In this document: piece by piece, positions 44,647-54,067 of the stretch
How positions within the stretch are numbered: position 1 is the stretch's first letter
How the letters are laid out: each line of letters begins with the position of its first letter
Source: Corynebacterium crudilactis
GTDB taxonomy: Bacteria; Actinomycetota; Actinomycetes; Mycobacteriales; Mycobacteriaceae
Assembly: GCF_001643015.1 (NCBI RefSeq)
Contig: NZ_CP015622.1
Location: 1,067,358-1,131,357, forward strand
Length of the DNA stretch: 64,000 nt
Reading direction: 5' to 3'
Translations under genes and position numbers: made by a program
The notes under the pieces: generated by a model
Seen by the model: only the letters and a program-made list of their open reading frames with translations
Told to the model about the DNA's origin: nothing
Database searches by the model: none

Positions 44647-45213
44647 TTGAGTTCCGAGCAAAAAACCTGGGGTAGTCGATTCCTTCACACCTCTCGGCAG
44701 TTCATCAAGTTCGGAATCGTCGGAGGCTCTGGAACCTTGGTCAACTTGGCAGTGGCTGCACTGTCCAAGAAGATTGCCGGATGGACGGCAGGGATCCATG
44801 AGAGCGATGCGTTCATGAACCTTCTAGGCTCCGCGTTTCATATCCGCTGGTTTCACGTCTTTATGACCATTGCATTCCTTGTGGCGAATATCTGGAACTA
44901 TCAGCTCAACCGAATGTGGACTTTCAAGACGGCAACAATTGTTTCCTGGTGGAGGGGCTTTTTCCCATTCTTGGCTACAGGACTCGTTGCGTTTATCGTG
45001 AGCCAGGTGGTGGCAACGCTGCTCATGAACGAGACTTCTCCGATTGCTTTGTCCTCTGAAATTTTTGATGACTCCTCGGGCTTCCGGACCAAGTTCTACT
45101 GGGCACTGGTAATTTCCATCTTGGTTTCAATGCCGGTGAACTACATTGTGAACAAGTACTGGACCTTCAAGAAGCCTAAAACACGGGTTATTCTGGAGAC
45201 CGAACCTTCTTAA
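44647..45213 (+). CDS. GtrA-family membrane protein
   Basis: The 188-residue protein has the GtrA pattern: FIKFGIVGGSGTLVNLAV at the start, WNYQLNRMWTF and a closing PVNYIVNKYWTFK. There are four membrane helices. Family members act as flippase-like partners for lipid-linked sugars in cell-wall and polysaccharide assembly. The start is TTG 44647 with AGAGG before it; an alternative TTG at 44623 would add eight residues. No glycosyltransferase gene sits next to it. Confidence 0.85.
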   Translation: MSSEQKTWGSRFLHTSRQFIKFGIVGGSGTLVNLAVAALSKKIAGWTAGIHESDAFMNLLGSAFHIRWFHVFMTIAFLVANIWNYQLNRMWTFKTATIVSWWRGFFPFLATGLVAFIVSQVVATLLMNETSPIALSSEIFDDSSGFRTKFYWALVISILVSMPVNYIVNKYWTFKKPKTRVILETEPS

Positions 45214-45221
45214 AGTAAATT

Positions 45222-45266
45222 CCCCATATTCAGAGCCGTATTACCGTGTTCTGGTGTGGGGTTTTT
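45222..45266 (+). terminator. Imperfect hairpin terminator after the gtrA-like gene
   Basis: CCCCA...CAGA pairs with TCTG...TGGGG over a long loop, followed by TTTTTATT. It lies just after the GtrA stop and before the DUF222/HNH gene. Confidence 0.5.
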
Positions 45267-45279
45267 ATTACCCACATGT

Positions 45280-45295
45280 TCGAACACCTGTGTGA
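45280..45295. promoter_or_regulatory. Possible LexA (SOS) box upstream of the DUF222/HNH gene
   Basis: TCGAACACCTGTGTGA matches 12 of 14 defined positions of the corynebacterial LexA consensus TCGAAMANNTGTTCGA. The first half is exact. It lies about 75-90 bases before the start codon. Several mycobacterial 13E12 genes are SOS-regulated, which supports this guess. Two mismatches in the right half keep it tentative. Confidence 0.45.
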
Positions 45296-45367
45296 ATATA
45301 TTGTTGTGCGTGTCCCACGGTCGCTGCATAATGGTGGGTAGACAACATGATCACTCCAGGGGGAATT

Positions 45368-46528
45368 ATGATCACTGACATCTACTTCAGTCACAACAAC
45401 CCACACGACCCATACACCCACCACACCACCGAACTCAACCGAGATACCCACCAACTCTGGGTCATCCTCACCACCGACTCCGATGACTTTGACTCGGATT
45501 CTTTTATCACTGAAGCCATCCGTATCACCGGCTACTCCCGCCACGAAGTCAACAACGGCCTACATGCAATGGCTGCTATGACTAACCTCCCGCATCTACG
45601 CGCGATTCAAGAGCGCTATTACTTCCTGGGTATCCGCTATCTGGCCTCCATTATGATTGCGGTGGCTAAAGCAGATCCCGCCCTGTGGGAGGAGCTTGAT
45701 CTGCGCATTACAGACGCGTTGACTCCAGTTACTGATGGGGAAGTTATGATCCAATCCTCCACTCTGGCTAAGCGTATTGCCATGTGGATTAAAGAACTCG
45801 ATCCTGCCCCTGCCTCTGATCCATCATCCCAACAGGATTATGTCCAGGTCCACACCACTGATGAGGCCACCTATGTGCGTATCAAAATCAGCGGCTCCAA
45901 CCGACACCTACTCAATGATATTTTCACCCAGCTCGCTGAGGTTGATACTGGTTTGCCTGAAGCGTTGATGGCGTTGTTGGCGGAGAAAACCACGGTGAAG
46001 GTCACTAAGTATCTTTATTCCCCGCATCATCATCCTGAGCAGTTATGGTCGCCTGATGATGGTGATATTGATCCTGATGCCTATGCCAATTGCGTGGTGG
46101 AGTGCGTGAAGGATCTTGATGGGGTTGCTGAGACCACGGAGAAGAGCTACACCCCGAGTGAGAAGATGAAAGCACTGATCCGGGCGAGGGATGGGCATTG
46201 TCGTTTTCCGGGGTGTTGTGTGAAGGCGAGTAAGTGCCAGGTGGATCATATTATTCCGTGGGATCAGGGTGGTCCGACTGCTGCGTGGAATCTGCAGTTG
46301 TTGTGTCAGCGGCATCATAATATGAAAACTGATGGTCGTTATGTGGCGGAGGCCAATGGGATGGCGGAGGTTCGCTGGGTTGGGCCGATGGATGTGCCGG
46401 CGGTGACGCGGCCGTCGGGTCCGTTGGTGAAGGAGATGCCGCGGGGTGTGTGGGGGCAGTTGTTGCGTAATCGGTTGCAGGCCCGTTTTGAACGGATCCG
46501 CGACCGAGCCCTCAATAAAGAAGACTAG
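45368..46528 (+). CDS. DUF222/HNH endonuclease-domain protein (13E12-type family)
   Basis: The 386-residue protein has an N-terminal DUF222-like part and a C-terminal HNH domain (about 270-325): [25 protein letters not shown] then [16 protein letters not shown], with the D-H-I and R-H-H residues and four cysteines for zinc. It belongs to the family of repeated 13E12 proteins in Actinobacteria, often multi-copy. The ATG at 45368 has AGGGGG upstream. The first half uses C-rich codons and the second G/T-rich ones. No inverted repeats or duplicated target were seen, so mobility is not shown. It overlaps the convergent dapD by four bases. Confidence 0.85.
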   Translation: MITDIYFSHNNPHDPYTHHTTELNRDTHQLWVILTTDSDDFDSDSFITEAIRITGYSRHEVNNGLHAMAAMTNLPHLRAIQERYYFLGIRYLASIMIAVAKADPALWEELDLRITDALTPVTDGEVMIQSSTLAKRIAMWIKELDPAPASDPSSQQDYVQVHTTDEATYVRIKISGSNRHLLNDIFTQLAEVDTGLPEALMALLAEKTTVKVTKYLYSPHHHPEQLWSPDDGDIDPDAYANCVVECVKDLDGVAETTEKSYTPSEKMKALIRARDGHCRFPGCCVKASKCQVDHIIPWDQGGPTAAWNLQLLCQRHHNMKTDGRYVAEANGMAEVRWVGPMDVPAVTRPSGPLVKEMPRGVWGQLLRNRLQARFERIRDRALNKED

Positions 46529-47418
46529 TTGGAGTGCAAATCAGTGTTAAGCGCCACCACCTTGGTGTTGGTGACTGCGACAACTTGGCCACTGACTGAA
46601 TCGCGCCTAAATACCAAGCTGTTTGTCCCTGCGAGGGCGGATGCTTTGACGAGGGATCCGTCGATAAGCACTTTGGTGCCTGCGGTGATGTAGAGGCCGG
46701 CTTCAATGATGCAGTCATCGCCGAGCGGTATGCCGCAACCGGAATTTGCGCCGAGCAGGCAGCGCTTGCCGAGCGAAATGACGTGTTGGCCACCGCCGGA
46801 CAAAGTGCCCATGATGGATGCGCCACCACCAACATCTGTGCCGTCATCGACGGTAACACCTGCCGAGATGCGGCCTTCGACCATGGAAGCGCCCAATGTG
46901 CCTGCGTTGAAATTCACGAAACCTTCGTGCATGACAGTGGTGCCTTCCGCAAGGTATGCGCCGAGTCGGACGCGGTCGGCATCGCCAATGCGCACGCCCG
47001 AGGGAATCACGTAATCCACCATGCGTGGAAATTTATCGACGCTAAACACTGTCACCTGGCCACGACGTGACAGGCGGGCTTTGGTGAGTGCGAAGCCTTC
47101 TACAGCACAAGGTCCAAAATTGGTCCACACGACGTTGTTTAAGAGTCCGAAGAGTCCATCGAGATTAATTGTGTGCGGGCGGAAAGTTCGATAGGAGAGG
47201 AGGTGAAGGCGAAGCCATGCATCGTAGGAATCGACAGGGGGAATGTCGGTTTCGATGGTGGTATTCACGATCTTGCGAGTGACACCGCGATCTTCATCAA
47301 CACCTTCAAGTGGGGTGAGCGCGGAGTGATCGGTGGTACCGATTTCGGGGTACCACACGTCAAGGACAGCACCAGTGGAGGACAGGGTTGCAATTCCGGT
47401 TGCGGAAGCAGTAGTCAT
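46525..47418 (-). CDS. dapD: Tetrahydrodipicolinate N-succinyltransferase DapD
   Basis: The 297-residue enzyme has an N-terminal domain followed by a left-handed beta-helix of hexapeptide repeats (about 130-270). The stretch [17 protein letters not shown] contains the putative catalytic glutamate, and [31 protein letters not shown] matches mycobacterial DapD. It transfers succinyl from succinyl-CoA to tetrahydrodipicolinate in lysine and meso-DAP synthesis. It lies downstream of aroP on the same strand, 28 bases apart. Confidence 0.93.
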   Translation of the reverse strand: MTTASATGIATLSSTGAVLDVWYPEIGTTDHSALTPLEGVDEDRGVTRKIVNTTIETDIPPVDSYDAWLRLHLLSYRTFRPHTINLDGLFGLLNNVVWTNFGPCAVEGFALTKARLSRRGQVTVFSVDKFPRMVDYVIPSGVRIGDADRVRLGAYLAEGTTVMHEGFVNFNAGTLGASMVEGRISAGVTVDDGTDVGGGASIMGTLSGGGQHVISLGKRCLLGANSGCGIPLGDDCIIEAGLYITAGTKVLIDGSLVKASALAGTNSLVFRRDSVSGQVVAVTNTKVVALNTDLHSN

Positions 47419-47446
47419 GACCTCCAGAATAATTTCTATAGGGCTA

Positions 47447-48859
47447 TCAGTTCAAGTCGGAAGTTTTACGTCCACCTCTAAAAGGGCTATTCACCGTGGC
47501 AAAAGACAGCAAAATTAGGAAGCCGTAGACGATAGCAACAGAGTAAACCTGGCCGCGAGAAGCAGTATCGCCGAGCATGAGGAGAACCAAACCTGTGAGC
47601 AATACCAACGTAATGATGCCTAACCAAGGGTGTGCCCACATACGCACTGTGGAAATCTCGCTGTTTGCTTCAAGCACTTTACGTAATTTCAGCTGTGACA
47701 ACGCGATCATTGCCCAGACGACAATCAAACAGCCACCCACAGCGTTGAGGAGAAAATCAAGGAGTCCAGCTGGATTCCAGTATTGGAGACCGACAGAGAC
47801 GAAAGCGAAGAACATGGACAGCAGCACAGCATTGGTAGGAACGCTGCTGGAACTCAGCTTGCCGAATACGCGAGGGGCATCCTTCCGGTTAGCCATGGAA
47901 AATACCAGGCGGGAGGTTGCGTAAATCTGAGCGTTGAATGCAGACAGCAATGCGAGGACAATGATTGCTTCCATGAAGCCCACCGCACCTGGAATATTAG
48001 CCATTGCCAAAATCTGAGTGAATGGGGAATCCGCAGCAGTGTCTGCGCCATTGATGGATTCGAAGGGCATGAGGAAAGTAATCACCAAAACAGAACCCAA
48101 ATAGAAGACTGAAATGCGCCAGATCACTGCACGTACCGCGAGGGAAATTGCTTCGCGTGGCTTATCAGATTCCGCAGCAGCGATGGTGACAATTTCTATG
48201 CCGCCGAAGGCGAATGCCACAGCCAAAAGACCAGCAGCAACACCAGGAATACCATTCGGCATGAAACCATGATCGCCGATAAAGTTCGAAGTTCCCACAA
48301 ACGTAGTGCCGGGCAGCAGTCCGAAGATCAAAGCGATGCCAATGAGCAGGAAGACCGCAATCACAGCAACTTTGATGAAGGCGAACCAGTATTCGAATTC
48401 ACCAAAACCACGAACTGCAGCGAGATTTACTACGGCAAAAAATACAACACACACCAGAGATGGAATCCAAGGAGCAATTCCAAACCAGGCTCCCATGATT
48501 GCAGCGGCACCGGTCATTTCTGCACCCATCACCATGATGAGCATGAACCAGTACAACCAACCAAGGGAGAAGCCAGCCCAGTGTCCGAAGGCATCTTCGC
48601 CATAGCGGGAAAAGGATCCGGAGGCAGGACGTGCTGCGGCCATTTCGCCGAGCATCTGCATGACAAGGACAACGATTACTCCAGCGATGATGTACGCCAA
48701 GAGCACAGCAGCACCGGCGGCGCGGATGCCGACGCCGGTGCCAAGGAACAGTCCGGCGCCGATTGCGGAGCCGAGTCCCATCATTGTCAGGTGGCGGGTC
48801 CGTAGTCCGGTTCCCAGCCCTTCATTAGTTTTAGATGAAGCAGTTTTGGTGGAAGCCAT
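47447..48859 (-). CDS. aroP: Aromatic amino acid permease AroP
   Basis: The 470-residue APC-family carrier has 12 membrane helices. The N-terminal [22 protein letters not shown] (about residues 29-50) is the substrate-binding first helix typical of AroP and its relatives. [20 protein letters not shown] follows. In C. glutamicum the aromatic amino acid permease gene sits in this same dap context, which favours AroP over other APC subtypes, although no cognate regulator site is seen. Confidence 0.88.
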   Translation of the reverse strand: MASTKTASSKTNEGLGTGLRTRHLTMMGLGSAIGAGLFLGTGVGIRAAGAAVLLAYIIAGVIVVLVMQMLGEMAAARPASGSFSRYGEDAFGHWAGFSLGWLYWFMLIMVMGAEMTGAAAIMGAWFGIAPWIPSLVCVVFFAVVNLAAVRGFGEFEYWFAFIKVAVIAVFLLIGIALIFGLLPGTTFVGTSNFIGDHGFMPNGIPGVAAGLLAVAFAFGGIEIVTIAAAESDKPREAISLAVRAVIWRISVFYLGSVLVITFLMPFESINGADTAADSPFTQILAMANIPGAVGFMEAIIVLALLSAFNAQIYATSRLVFSMANRKDAPRVFGKLSSSSVPTNAVLLSMFFAFVSVGLQYWNPAGLLDFLLNAVGGCLIVVWAMIALSQLKLRKVLEANSEISTVRMWAHPWLGIITLVLLTGLVLLMLGDTASRGQVYSVAIVYGFLILLSFATVNSPFRGGRKTSDLN

Positions 48860-48901
48860 GAATTAACCGTAAACCCACATGCCACTAGTTATGAAAAGCG
48901 G

Positions 48902-49918
48902 TCAGGATTTTTGACGTGCAACAGGCTCGTGGTATCCAATTTCGCGCCTGATTGACCAGTTATCTTGGCCTTCGATTGAATTCACTGTGCGGAATTCTTC
49001 ATCGGCTGCAAACCAAATGGGGGTATCGGAGTCTAAGACGATGTTGTTTCCAATATCGCAGTTGTCTCCGAGGCTGACTCCCACGACTCCGGAGCTCACA
49101 CCAAAGTGGCAGTTCTTTCCGATACTCAGCGGCAACCGTCGTTGTTTTTCATCACGAGGTGACATGACGATGGAAGATAATCCGATGTCAGAGTTTTCAC
49201 CAATAACTACTCCGGAACTGAGTCGGCCTTCAATTTTGGCTGCACCGAGGGTGCCTGAGTTAAAGGAGACAAAGCCTTCGCGCAGCACAGAGGTACCCGG
49301 CGCGAGATAAGCGCCCAAACGTACTCGTTCTGCTTCGGAGATGCGGACTCCTGCAGGGACGACATAATCGACCATGCGGGGGAGGCGGTCCACGCAGTAA
49401 ACGTGGATTAAGCCGCGGGAGCGCAAGGCACCGCGGACCCATTCAAAGTTTTCTGGCAAGCAGGGGCCTTTGTTTGTCCACACAACGTTGGAGAGTAGCT
49501 CTAGGCAGTTGCTCATGTGTAATTCGTGTGGGCGGACAAGTCGGTGTGACAGCAAATGGAGACGCAGGTATACATCGTGGGCGTCAATCGGTGGTTGTGA
49601 AAGGTCTGGGATGATTGTGCGAACCGCAACTTGTTCCACGAGGCGGTCTTGATCAAGTTTGACCAATTGCAGCATGCGTGGGGTTAATTCATTTGCGCCT
49701 AGGCGGGTGGTGCCAACTTCCAGGGGATAGCGTTCTGCCCATTGTTCTGGGTTGAACTTCTGCGGGTCTGGGTACCAGGTGTCCAAAACGGTTCCGTCCA
49801 TTGCGATATTGGCAATGCCGATCGCTTGGGCTCCGCGAATGTTCTCACTCAATTTTTCTTGACCGCTTTCAGGGTGCGTTAAAAAGACTTGTGTAGAAAA
49901 AGGTTTGTAGGCTTGCAC
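48902..49918 (-). CDS. dapD2: DapD paralogue (dapD2-like)
   Basis: The 338-residue protein is clearly related to DapD but longer at the N-terminus. It shares NSGTLGAAKIEGRLSSGVVIGENSDIG, keeping the EGR motif, and the hexapeptide repeats. It differs sharply where DapD has [14 protein letters not shown]: here the stretch reads IGLSSIVMSPRDEKQRRLP. The catalytic loop is therefore rebuilt, and the substrate or activity may have changed. The GTG start at 49918 has no good ribosome site and lies three bases from the dapE start on the other strand, so the true start may be further inside. Confidence 0.85.
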   Translation of the reverse strand: MQAYKPFSTQVFLTHPESGQEKLSENIRGAQAIGIANIAMDGTVLDTWYPDPQKFNPEQWAERYPLEVGTTRLGANELTPRMLQLVKLDQDRLVEQVAVRTIIPDLSQPPIDAHDVYLRLHLLSHRLVRPHELHMSNCLELLSNVVWTNKGPCLPENFEWVRGALRSRGLIHVYCVDRLPRMVDYVVPAGVRISEAERVRLGAYLAPGTSVLREGFVSFNSGTLGAAKIEGRLSSGVVIGENSDIGLSSIVMSPRDEKQRRLPLSIGKNCHFGVSSGVVGVSLGDNCDIGNNIVLDSDTPIWFAADEEFRTVNSIEGQDNWSIRREIGYHEPVARQKS

Positions 49919-49920
49919 CT

Positions 49921-51045
49921 GTGAATCATCAACATCTCAACTCTGAACATGCGCCAGAGCTAGATCTTTTCGGCGACCCAATTATCCTTACTCAACGCCT
50001 GGTAGATATACCGAGCCCTTCGGGTGAGGAGAAACAGATCGCAGATGCAATCGAAGGTGCCCTTCGAAAACTAAATCTACCTGGTGTGGAGGTGCTTCGC
50101 TTCAATAACAACGTTCTTGCGCGAACCTCTCGAAATTTGTCTTCGCGGGTGGTGTTGGCAGGTCATATTGATACGGTGCCTATCGCGGATAATCTTCCTA
50201 GCCGGTTGGAAGATGGAATCATGTATGGCTGCGGCACTGTGGACATGAAATCAGGCTTGGCTGTCTATTTGCATACTTTTGCCACGTTGGCGGTTTCTCC
50301 AGAGCTTCGCCATGACCTCACTTTGATTGCTTATGAATGTGAGGAGGTTGCGGATCACCTTAATGGGCTTGGTCATATTCAGGCTGCGCACCCAGGTTGG
50401 TTGGAGGCGGATTTGGCTTTGCTGGGTGAGCCTACCGGGGGTTGGATCGAGGCGGGGTGTCAGGGCAATCTGCGGATCAAAGCTACTGCGCATGGTGTAC
50501 GTGCGCACTCTGCCAGAAGCTGGTTGGGGGATAATGCGATGCATAAACTAGCTCCGCTTATCTCTGAGATCGCGGCGTATGAACCAATCAATGTCAACAT
50601 TGATGGCTTGACTTATCGAGAGGGAATGAACATCGTTTTTTGCGAATCTGGTGTGGCCAACAACGTTATTCCAGATCTTGCCTGGATAAATATTAATTTC
50701 CGTTTCGCACCAAACCGGACTCTCGATGAAGCGATTGCACACGTAGCCCAGGCGCTTGACCTTGATGGCTATGAAGGCATCGAATGGGCGGTGGAGGACG
50801 GCGCGGGTGGTGCCCTTCCGGGCTTGGGCAAGCAGGTGACAAGCGGGCTTATCGACGTTGTTGGTCACGGAAAAATTCGCGCAAAATTTGGCTGGACCGA
50901 TGTGTCACGATTTTCTGCCATGGGAGTGCCAGCGCTTAACTTTGGTGCAGGTGATCCAAGCTTCGCACACAAGCGCGATGAGCAATGCCCAGTGGAGCAA
51001 ATTACTGAGGTAGCAGCAATGTTGAAGCATTACCTGAGCGCGTAA
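49921..51045 (+). CDS. dapE: Succinyl-diaminopimelate desuccinylase DapE
   Basis: The 374-residue metallopeptidase-fold enzyme removes succinate from succinyl-DAP. Metal motifs are intact: LAGHIDTVPI (about residues 80-89), CGTVDMKSGLAVY with the bridging aspartate, YECEEVADH (about 139-147), LLGEPTGG and the C-terminal NFGAGDPSFAHKRDE. The start GTG at 49921 fits homologues, but the ribosome site is weak (TAGG), and it nearly touches the dapD2 start on the opposite strand. Confidence 0.94.
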   Translation: MNHQHLNSEHAPELDLFGDPIILTQRLVDIPSPSGEEKQIADAIEGALRKLNLPGVEVLRFNNNVLARTSRNLSSRVVLAGHIDTVPIADNLPSRLEDGIMYGCGTVDMKSGLAVYLHTFATLAVSPELRHDLTLIAYECEEVADHLNGLGHIQAAHPGWLEADLALLGEPTGGWIEAGCQGNLRIKATAHGVRAHSARSWLGDNAMHKLAPLISEIAAYEPINVNIDGLTYREGMNIVFCESGVANNVIPDLAWININFRFAPNRTLDEAIAHVAQALDLDGYEGIEWAVEDGAGGALPGLGKQVTSGLIDVVGHGKIRAKFGWTDVSRFSAMGVPALNFGAGDPSFAHKRDEQCPVEQITEVAAMLKHYLSA

Positions 51046-51105
51046 CAACTTTCGGGGCTATCGTGGGGCTTTATAAAAATATGTCACTTACCGGGAGGAA
51101 ACACG

Positions 51106-51876
51106 ATGGCTCCTAAGCAAACCCCTAGCCCTGAGAAAAATCGCAACCTGGTGGGACCAGTGTTGCAGCGCCGGCAGTCTGAAGGAACTTTTGATCAGCG
51201 CTTGCTGGAAATGCGTTCAGATCACGATTGGAAGCATGCAGATCCTTGGCGCGTACTGCGTATCCAATCTGAATTCGTTGCCGGATTTGATGCCCTCCAT
51301 GAGATGCCAAAAGCCGTCACTGTTTTTGGGTCTGCACGCATCCAAGAAGGACATCCTTATTATCAAAAGGGTGTGGAACTCGGCGTGAAGTTGGCTGAAG
51401 CTGACTACGCAGTTGTCACCGGAGGGGGCCCAGGGCTTATGGAAGCACCCAACCGTGGTGCTGTTGAAGCGCAGGGGCTTTCGGTCGGGTTGGGCATTGA
51501 GCTTCCTCATGAGCAGCACCTGAACCCTTATGTCGATTTGGGTCTCAACTTCCGGTACTTCTTTGCCCGCAAGACAATGTTTTTGAAGTATTCCCAGGCA
51601 TTTGTGTGCTTACCTGGTGGTTTCGGAACACTAGATGAGCTGTTCGAAGTCTTGTGCATGGTCCAAACCGGCAAAGTAACCAATTTCCCGATTGTGTTGA
51701 TCGGCACGGAATTTTGGGCTGGGTTGGTCGATTGGATTCGTACCCGTTTGGTGGACGAAGGCATGATCGATGTGAAAGATGTGGACCGCGTCTTGGTTAC
51801 CGATGACCTCGATAGCGCGGTTAATTTCATCATTGATGCGCACAGTGGACTGGACGTAGCGCGCCGTCACGATTAA
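51106..51876 (+). CDS. LOG-family protein (cytokinin riboside 5'-monophosphate phosphoribohydrolase-like)
   Basis: The 256-residue Rossmann-like protein has the hallmark PGGFGTLDELFE (about residues 168-179) and GGGPGLMEAPNRGA near 108-121. LOG enzymes split nucleoside 5'-monophosphates to base and ribose 5-phosphate. The ATG has GGGAGG upstream. A LOG gene in this position before folP2 is seen in mycobacteria (Rv1205 region). The real bacterial substrate is not settled. Confidence 0.92.
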   Translation: MAPKQTPSPEKNRNLVGPVLQRRQSEGTFDQRLLEMRSDHDWKHADPWRVLRIQSEFVAGFDALHEMPKAVTVFGSARIQEGHPYYQKGVELGVKLAEADYAVVTGGGPGLMEAPNRGAVEAQGLSVGLGIELPHEQHLNPYVDLGLNFRYFFARKTMFLKYSQAFVCLPGGFGTLDELFEVLCMVQTGKVTNFPIVLIGTEFWAGLVDWIRTRLVDEGMIDVKDVDRVLVTDDLDSAVNFIIDAHSGLDVARRHD

Positions 51877-51896
51877 GCAGTGGCTACATTAGTGTC

Positions 51897-52730
51897 ATGA
51901 GTTCTTTGCCGGTCATCATGGCCATCGTCAATCGCACCCCAGATTCTTTCTATGACAAGGGTGCGACATTTGAGGATACTGCTGCTCTTAATCGGGTCGC
52001 GGAAGTTATCACACAAGGTGCTGGCATTGTAGATATCGGTGGTGTGAAAGCTGGTCCCGGTGACTTTGTGTCAGCGAAAGAAGAAATCGATCGCGTGGTC
52101 CCCATCATTGCTGCGGTGCGTGAACGATTCCCCGATATTGATATTTCCGTGGATACCTGGCGCGCATCGGTGGCAGATGTGGCAGTTGCGCATGGAGCAA
52201 CCTTGATTAATGACACCTGGGCAGGCCACGATCCAGAATTGCTGGAAGTCGCAGGCGCCCACAAGGTGGGATATGTGTGTTCGCATACCGGGGGAGTCAT
52301 TCCACGAACAAGGCCGTTTCGTGTCCATTTTGATGATGTCGTGGCAGATATGATCGCAGAGACCACCAAATTGGCGGAGCGGGCTGTGTATGCCGGGGTT
52401 CCGGAAGAGCGGGTGTTTATTGATCCGACGCATGATTTTGGAAAGAATACGTTCCATGGGCTCGAATTGTTGCGTCGCATTGATGAAGTAGTTGCAACGG
52501 GGTGGCCTGTGTTGATGGCCTTGAGTAATAAGGATTTTATTGGGGAAACGCTGGATAGGGGCGTCGATAAGCGGGTCTCTGGCACGCTTGCGGCCACTGC
52601 TTGGGCTGCGGCGCGCGGCGTGGCGGCTTTTCGCGTCCATGAAGTCGAGGAAACCTTTGATGTTTTGCAGATGACCGCGGCCATCATGGGCGATGCGGCA
52701 CCGCTTAATACTGTGCGGGGGCTGGTGTGA
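51897..52730 (+). CDS. folP2: Dihydropteroate synthase paralogue FolP2
   Basis: The 277-residue TIM barrel shows DHPS features: MAIVNRTPDSFYDKG (about residues 8-22), DIGGVKAGPGD, SVDTWRASVA and NDTWAGHDP. The mycobacterial homologue FolP2 (Rv1207) lacks detectable DHPS activity although it keeps the fold. It is translationally coupled to gpgS through a GTGA overlap, which fits a role tied to glucosylglycerate or polysaccharide synthesis rather than folate. A direct role is inference. Confidence 0.9.
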   Translation: MSSLPVIMAIVNRTPDSFYDKGATFEDTAALNRVAEVITQGAGIVDIGGVKAGPGDFVSAKEEIDRVVPIIAAVRERFPDIDISVDTWRASVADVAVAHGATLINDTWAGHDPELLEVAGAHKVGYVCSHTGGVIPRTRPFRVHFDDVVADMIAETTKLAERAVYAGVPEERVFIDPTHDFGKNTFHGLELLRRIDEVVATGWPVLMALSNKDFIGETLDRGVDKRVSGTLAATAWAAARGVAAFRVHEVEETFDVLQMTAAIMGDAAPLNTVRGLV

Positions 52731-53458
52731 ATTCGGTAAGCGTGGTGATCCCTGCGCTTAATGAAGCCCCAACCGTGGCACAAGTAGTGGAGGCGGCGCT
52801 CGCTGACGGCCCTTTGGAAGTGTTGGTCATCGATGCTGATTCCACAGATGCCACAGCCAAAGAAGCGGCAGCAGCAGGCGCAACTGTGCTGAATTGGCGG
52901 GAGATCCTTGAGATAGATCCCATTGCTGGCAAGGGAGAATCCCTATGGCGAGGCGTTGCTGCAGCGCGCGGCGATATCGTGGTGTTTGTAGACGCCGATC
53001 TCACGAGTTTTCGCTCAGGCATGGTGAACCAACTCGTTGCACCTTTTGACAATGATGAGATTCACCTGGTCAAAGCGGATTATGTGCGGACCTTTGGGGA
53101 TCATACAACTGGCGGTGGGCGCGTCACGGAACTCACCGCAAAACCACTCCTGCGCGTGCTTTTCCCCGGCCTGAGCCATATCCGCCAGCCACTAGGCGGC
53201 GAATACGCCATCCGCCGAACCACCGCGCGTGCCCTGCCATTTGTCTCCGGGTACGGCGTTGAAGTGGGGCTGCTTATCGACGTCGCCTCTCAGTTTGGCA
53301 TTTCGTCCATTGCTCAAATAGACCTTGGAAGCAGAAGCCATAACCACCAATCTTTGGAAGCTCTTGGATCCATGGCTGATATTGTGGCTTCAACTATTTT
53401 GCAGCGTCACGGCCATGATATTCCGCTGCTGCAACGAGAGCCATTGGACATCTACTAG
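52727..53458 (+). CDS. gpgS: Glucosyl-3-phosphoglycerate synthase GpgS
   Basis: The 243-residue retaining GT-A glycosyltransferase (GT81) has the N-terminal VIPALNEAPTVAQVVEAAL and the metal-binding VVFVDADLTSF (about 84-94). It also has the HIRQPLGGEYAIRR acceptor region. It joins glucose from a nucleotide sugar to 3-phosphoglycerate, the first step of methylglucose lipopolysaccharide-type synthesis. The start GTG overlaps the folP2 stop. It is about 80 residues shorter than the mycobacterial enzyme, mainly at the N-terminus. Confidence 0.88.
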   Translation: MNSVSVVIPALNEAPTVAQVVEAALADGPLEVLVIDADSTDATAKEAAAAGATVLNWREILEIDPIAGKGESLWRGVAAARGDIVVFVDADLTSFRSGMVNQLVAPFDNDEIHLVKADYVRTFGDHTTGGGRVTELTAKPLLRVLFPGLSHIRQPLGGEYAIRRTTARALPFVSGYGVEVGLLIDVASQFGISSIAQIDLGSRSHNHQSLEALGSMADIVASTILQRHGHDIPLLQREPLDIY

Positions 53459-53469
53459 ACTAGGAAACC

Positions 53470-53778
53470 ATGCTGACCTGGATAATCATGATCATTGTGT
53501 TGCTCGCGCTCATCGTGATTTTCACATGGGTGTTTGCCAAACTTTTTGGTCGGGGAGAAGAGACCCAACCGTTGCCTGCAAGCAATGAGATTGTGGAGCA
53601 CAACCGGCAGGCTGTCGGTGATGGAAACATCGATAACATCATGTTTGATACTGTGATGCGTGGCTACCGCCAAGACCAGGTTGATGATGTGATTGCTCAT
53701 CTAAAGTGGCAGGTTGATTCCCTAAATGCTCAGCTTGATCAAGTACGCTCACGGGCAGGAAATTTCGAAACCAGGTAA
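53470..53778 (+). CDS. DivIVA-domain membrane protein
   Basis: The 102-residue protein has an N-terminal membrane helix (about 2-24) followed by FDTVMRGYRQDQVDDVIAHLKWQVDSL (about 58-84). This matches the N-terminal DivIVA/Wag31-type motif GYRxxQVDxxL and the start of a coiled coil. It is much shorter than Wag31 and has no long coiled-coil tail. It starts 11 bases after gpgS and may place or scaffold envelope enzymes. That function is inferred. Confidence 0.82.
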   Translation: MLTWIIMIIVLLALIVIFTWVFAKLFGRGEETQPLPASNEIVEHNRQAVGDGNIDNIMFDTVMRGYRQDQVDDVIAHLKWQVDSLNAQLDQVRSRAGNFETR

Positions 53779-53837
53779 AATGGGATGTTAGCCGCGTTTA
53801 GTCGCGGATTTTATCGTTGTGAGGAGATGGAATCAAT

Positions 53838-54005
53838 ATGGCAGCAATGAAACCTAGGACCGGAAGCGGACCAATGGAAGCGGTTGAGGAAAGTCGCAAG
53901 ATTGTCATGAGGATTCCATCAGACGGTGGCGGTCGCCTGGTAGTGGAACTCAATAAAGAAGAAGCAGCCGAGCTTGGAGCTTTACTATTGGAGGCATCCG
54001 AATAG
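53838..54005 (+). CDS. DUF3117 small protein
   Basis: The 55-residue protein begins MAAMKPRTGSGPMEAVEESR, continues IVMRIPSDGGGRLVVEL and ends EELGALLLEAS-like (here EEAAELGALLLEASE). This is the strongly conserved actinobacterial DUF3117 family (Rv1211 position). The ATG has GAGGAG upstream. Function unknown; the Rv1208-Rv1213 order is retained here. Confidence 0.88.
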   Translation: MAAMKPRTGSGPMEAVEESRKIVMRIPSDGGGRLVVELNKEEAAELGALLLEASE

Positions 54006-54067
54006 TCCCTGTGTGAATGCACTGGGTAGTATTTGTTTAACCATCCACCGCAAGGAGTAATACGCAC

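Noticed and set aside
45368..46528. Insertion sequence carrying the HNH gene
   Set aside because: No terminal inverted repeats, target duplication or transposase; only the family's habit of multiple copies suggests mobility.
51950..52783. 277-codon minus-strand frame opposite folP2
   Set aside because: A reading-frame shadow of folP2, which has clear DHPS motifs in sense.
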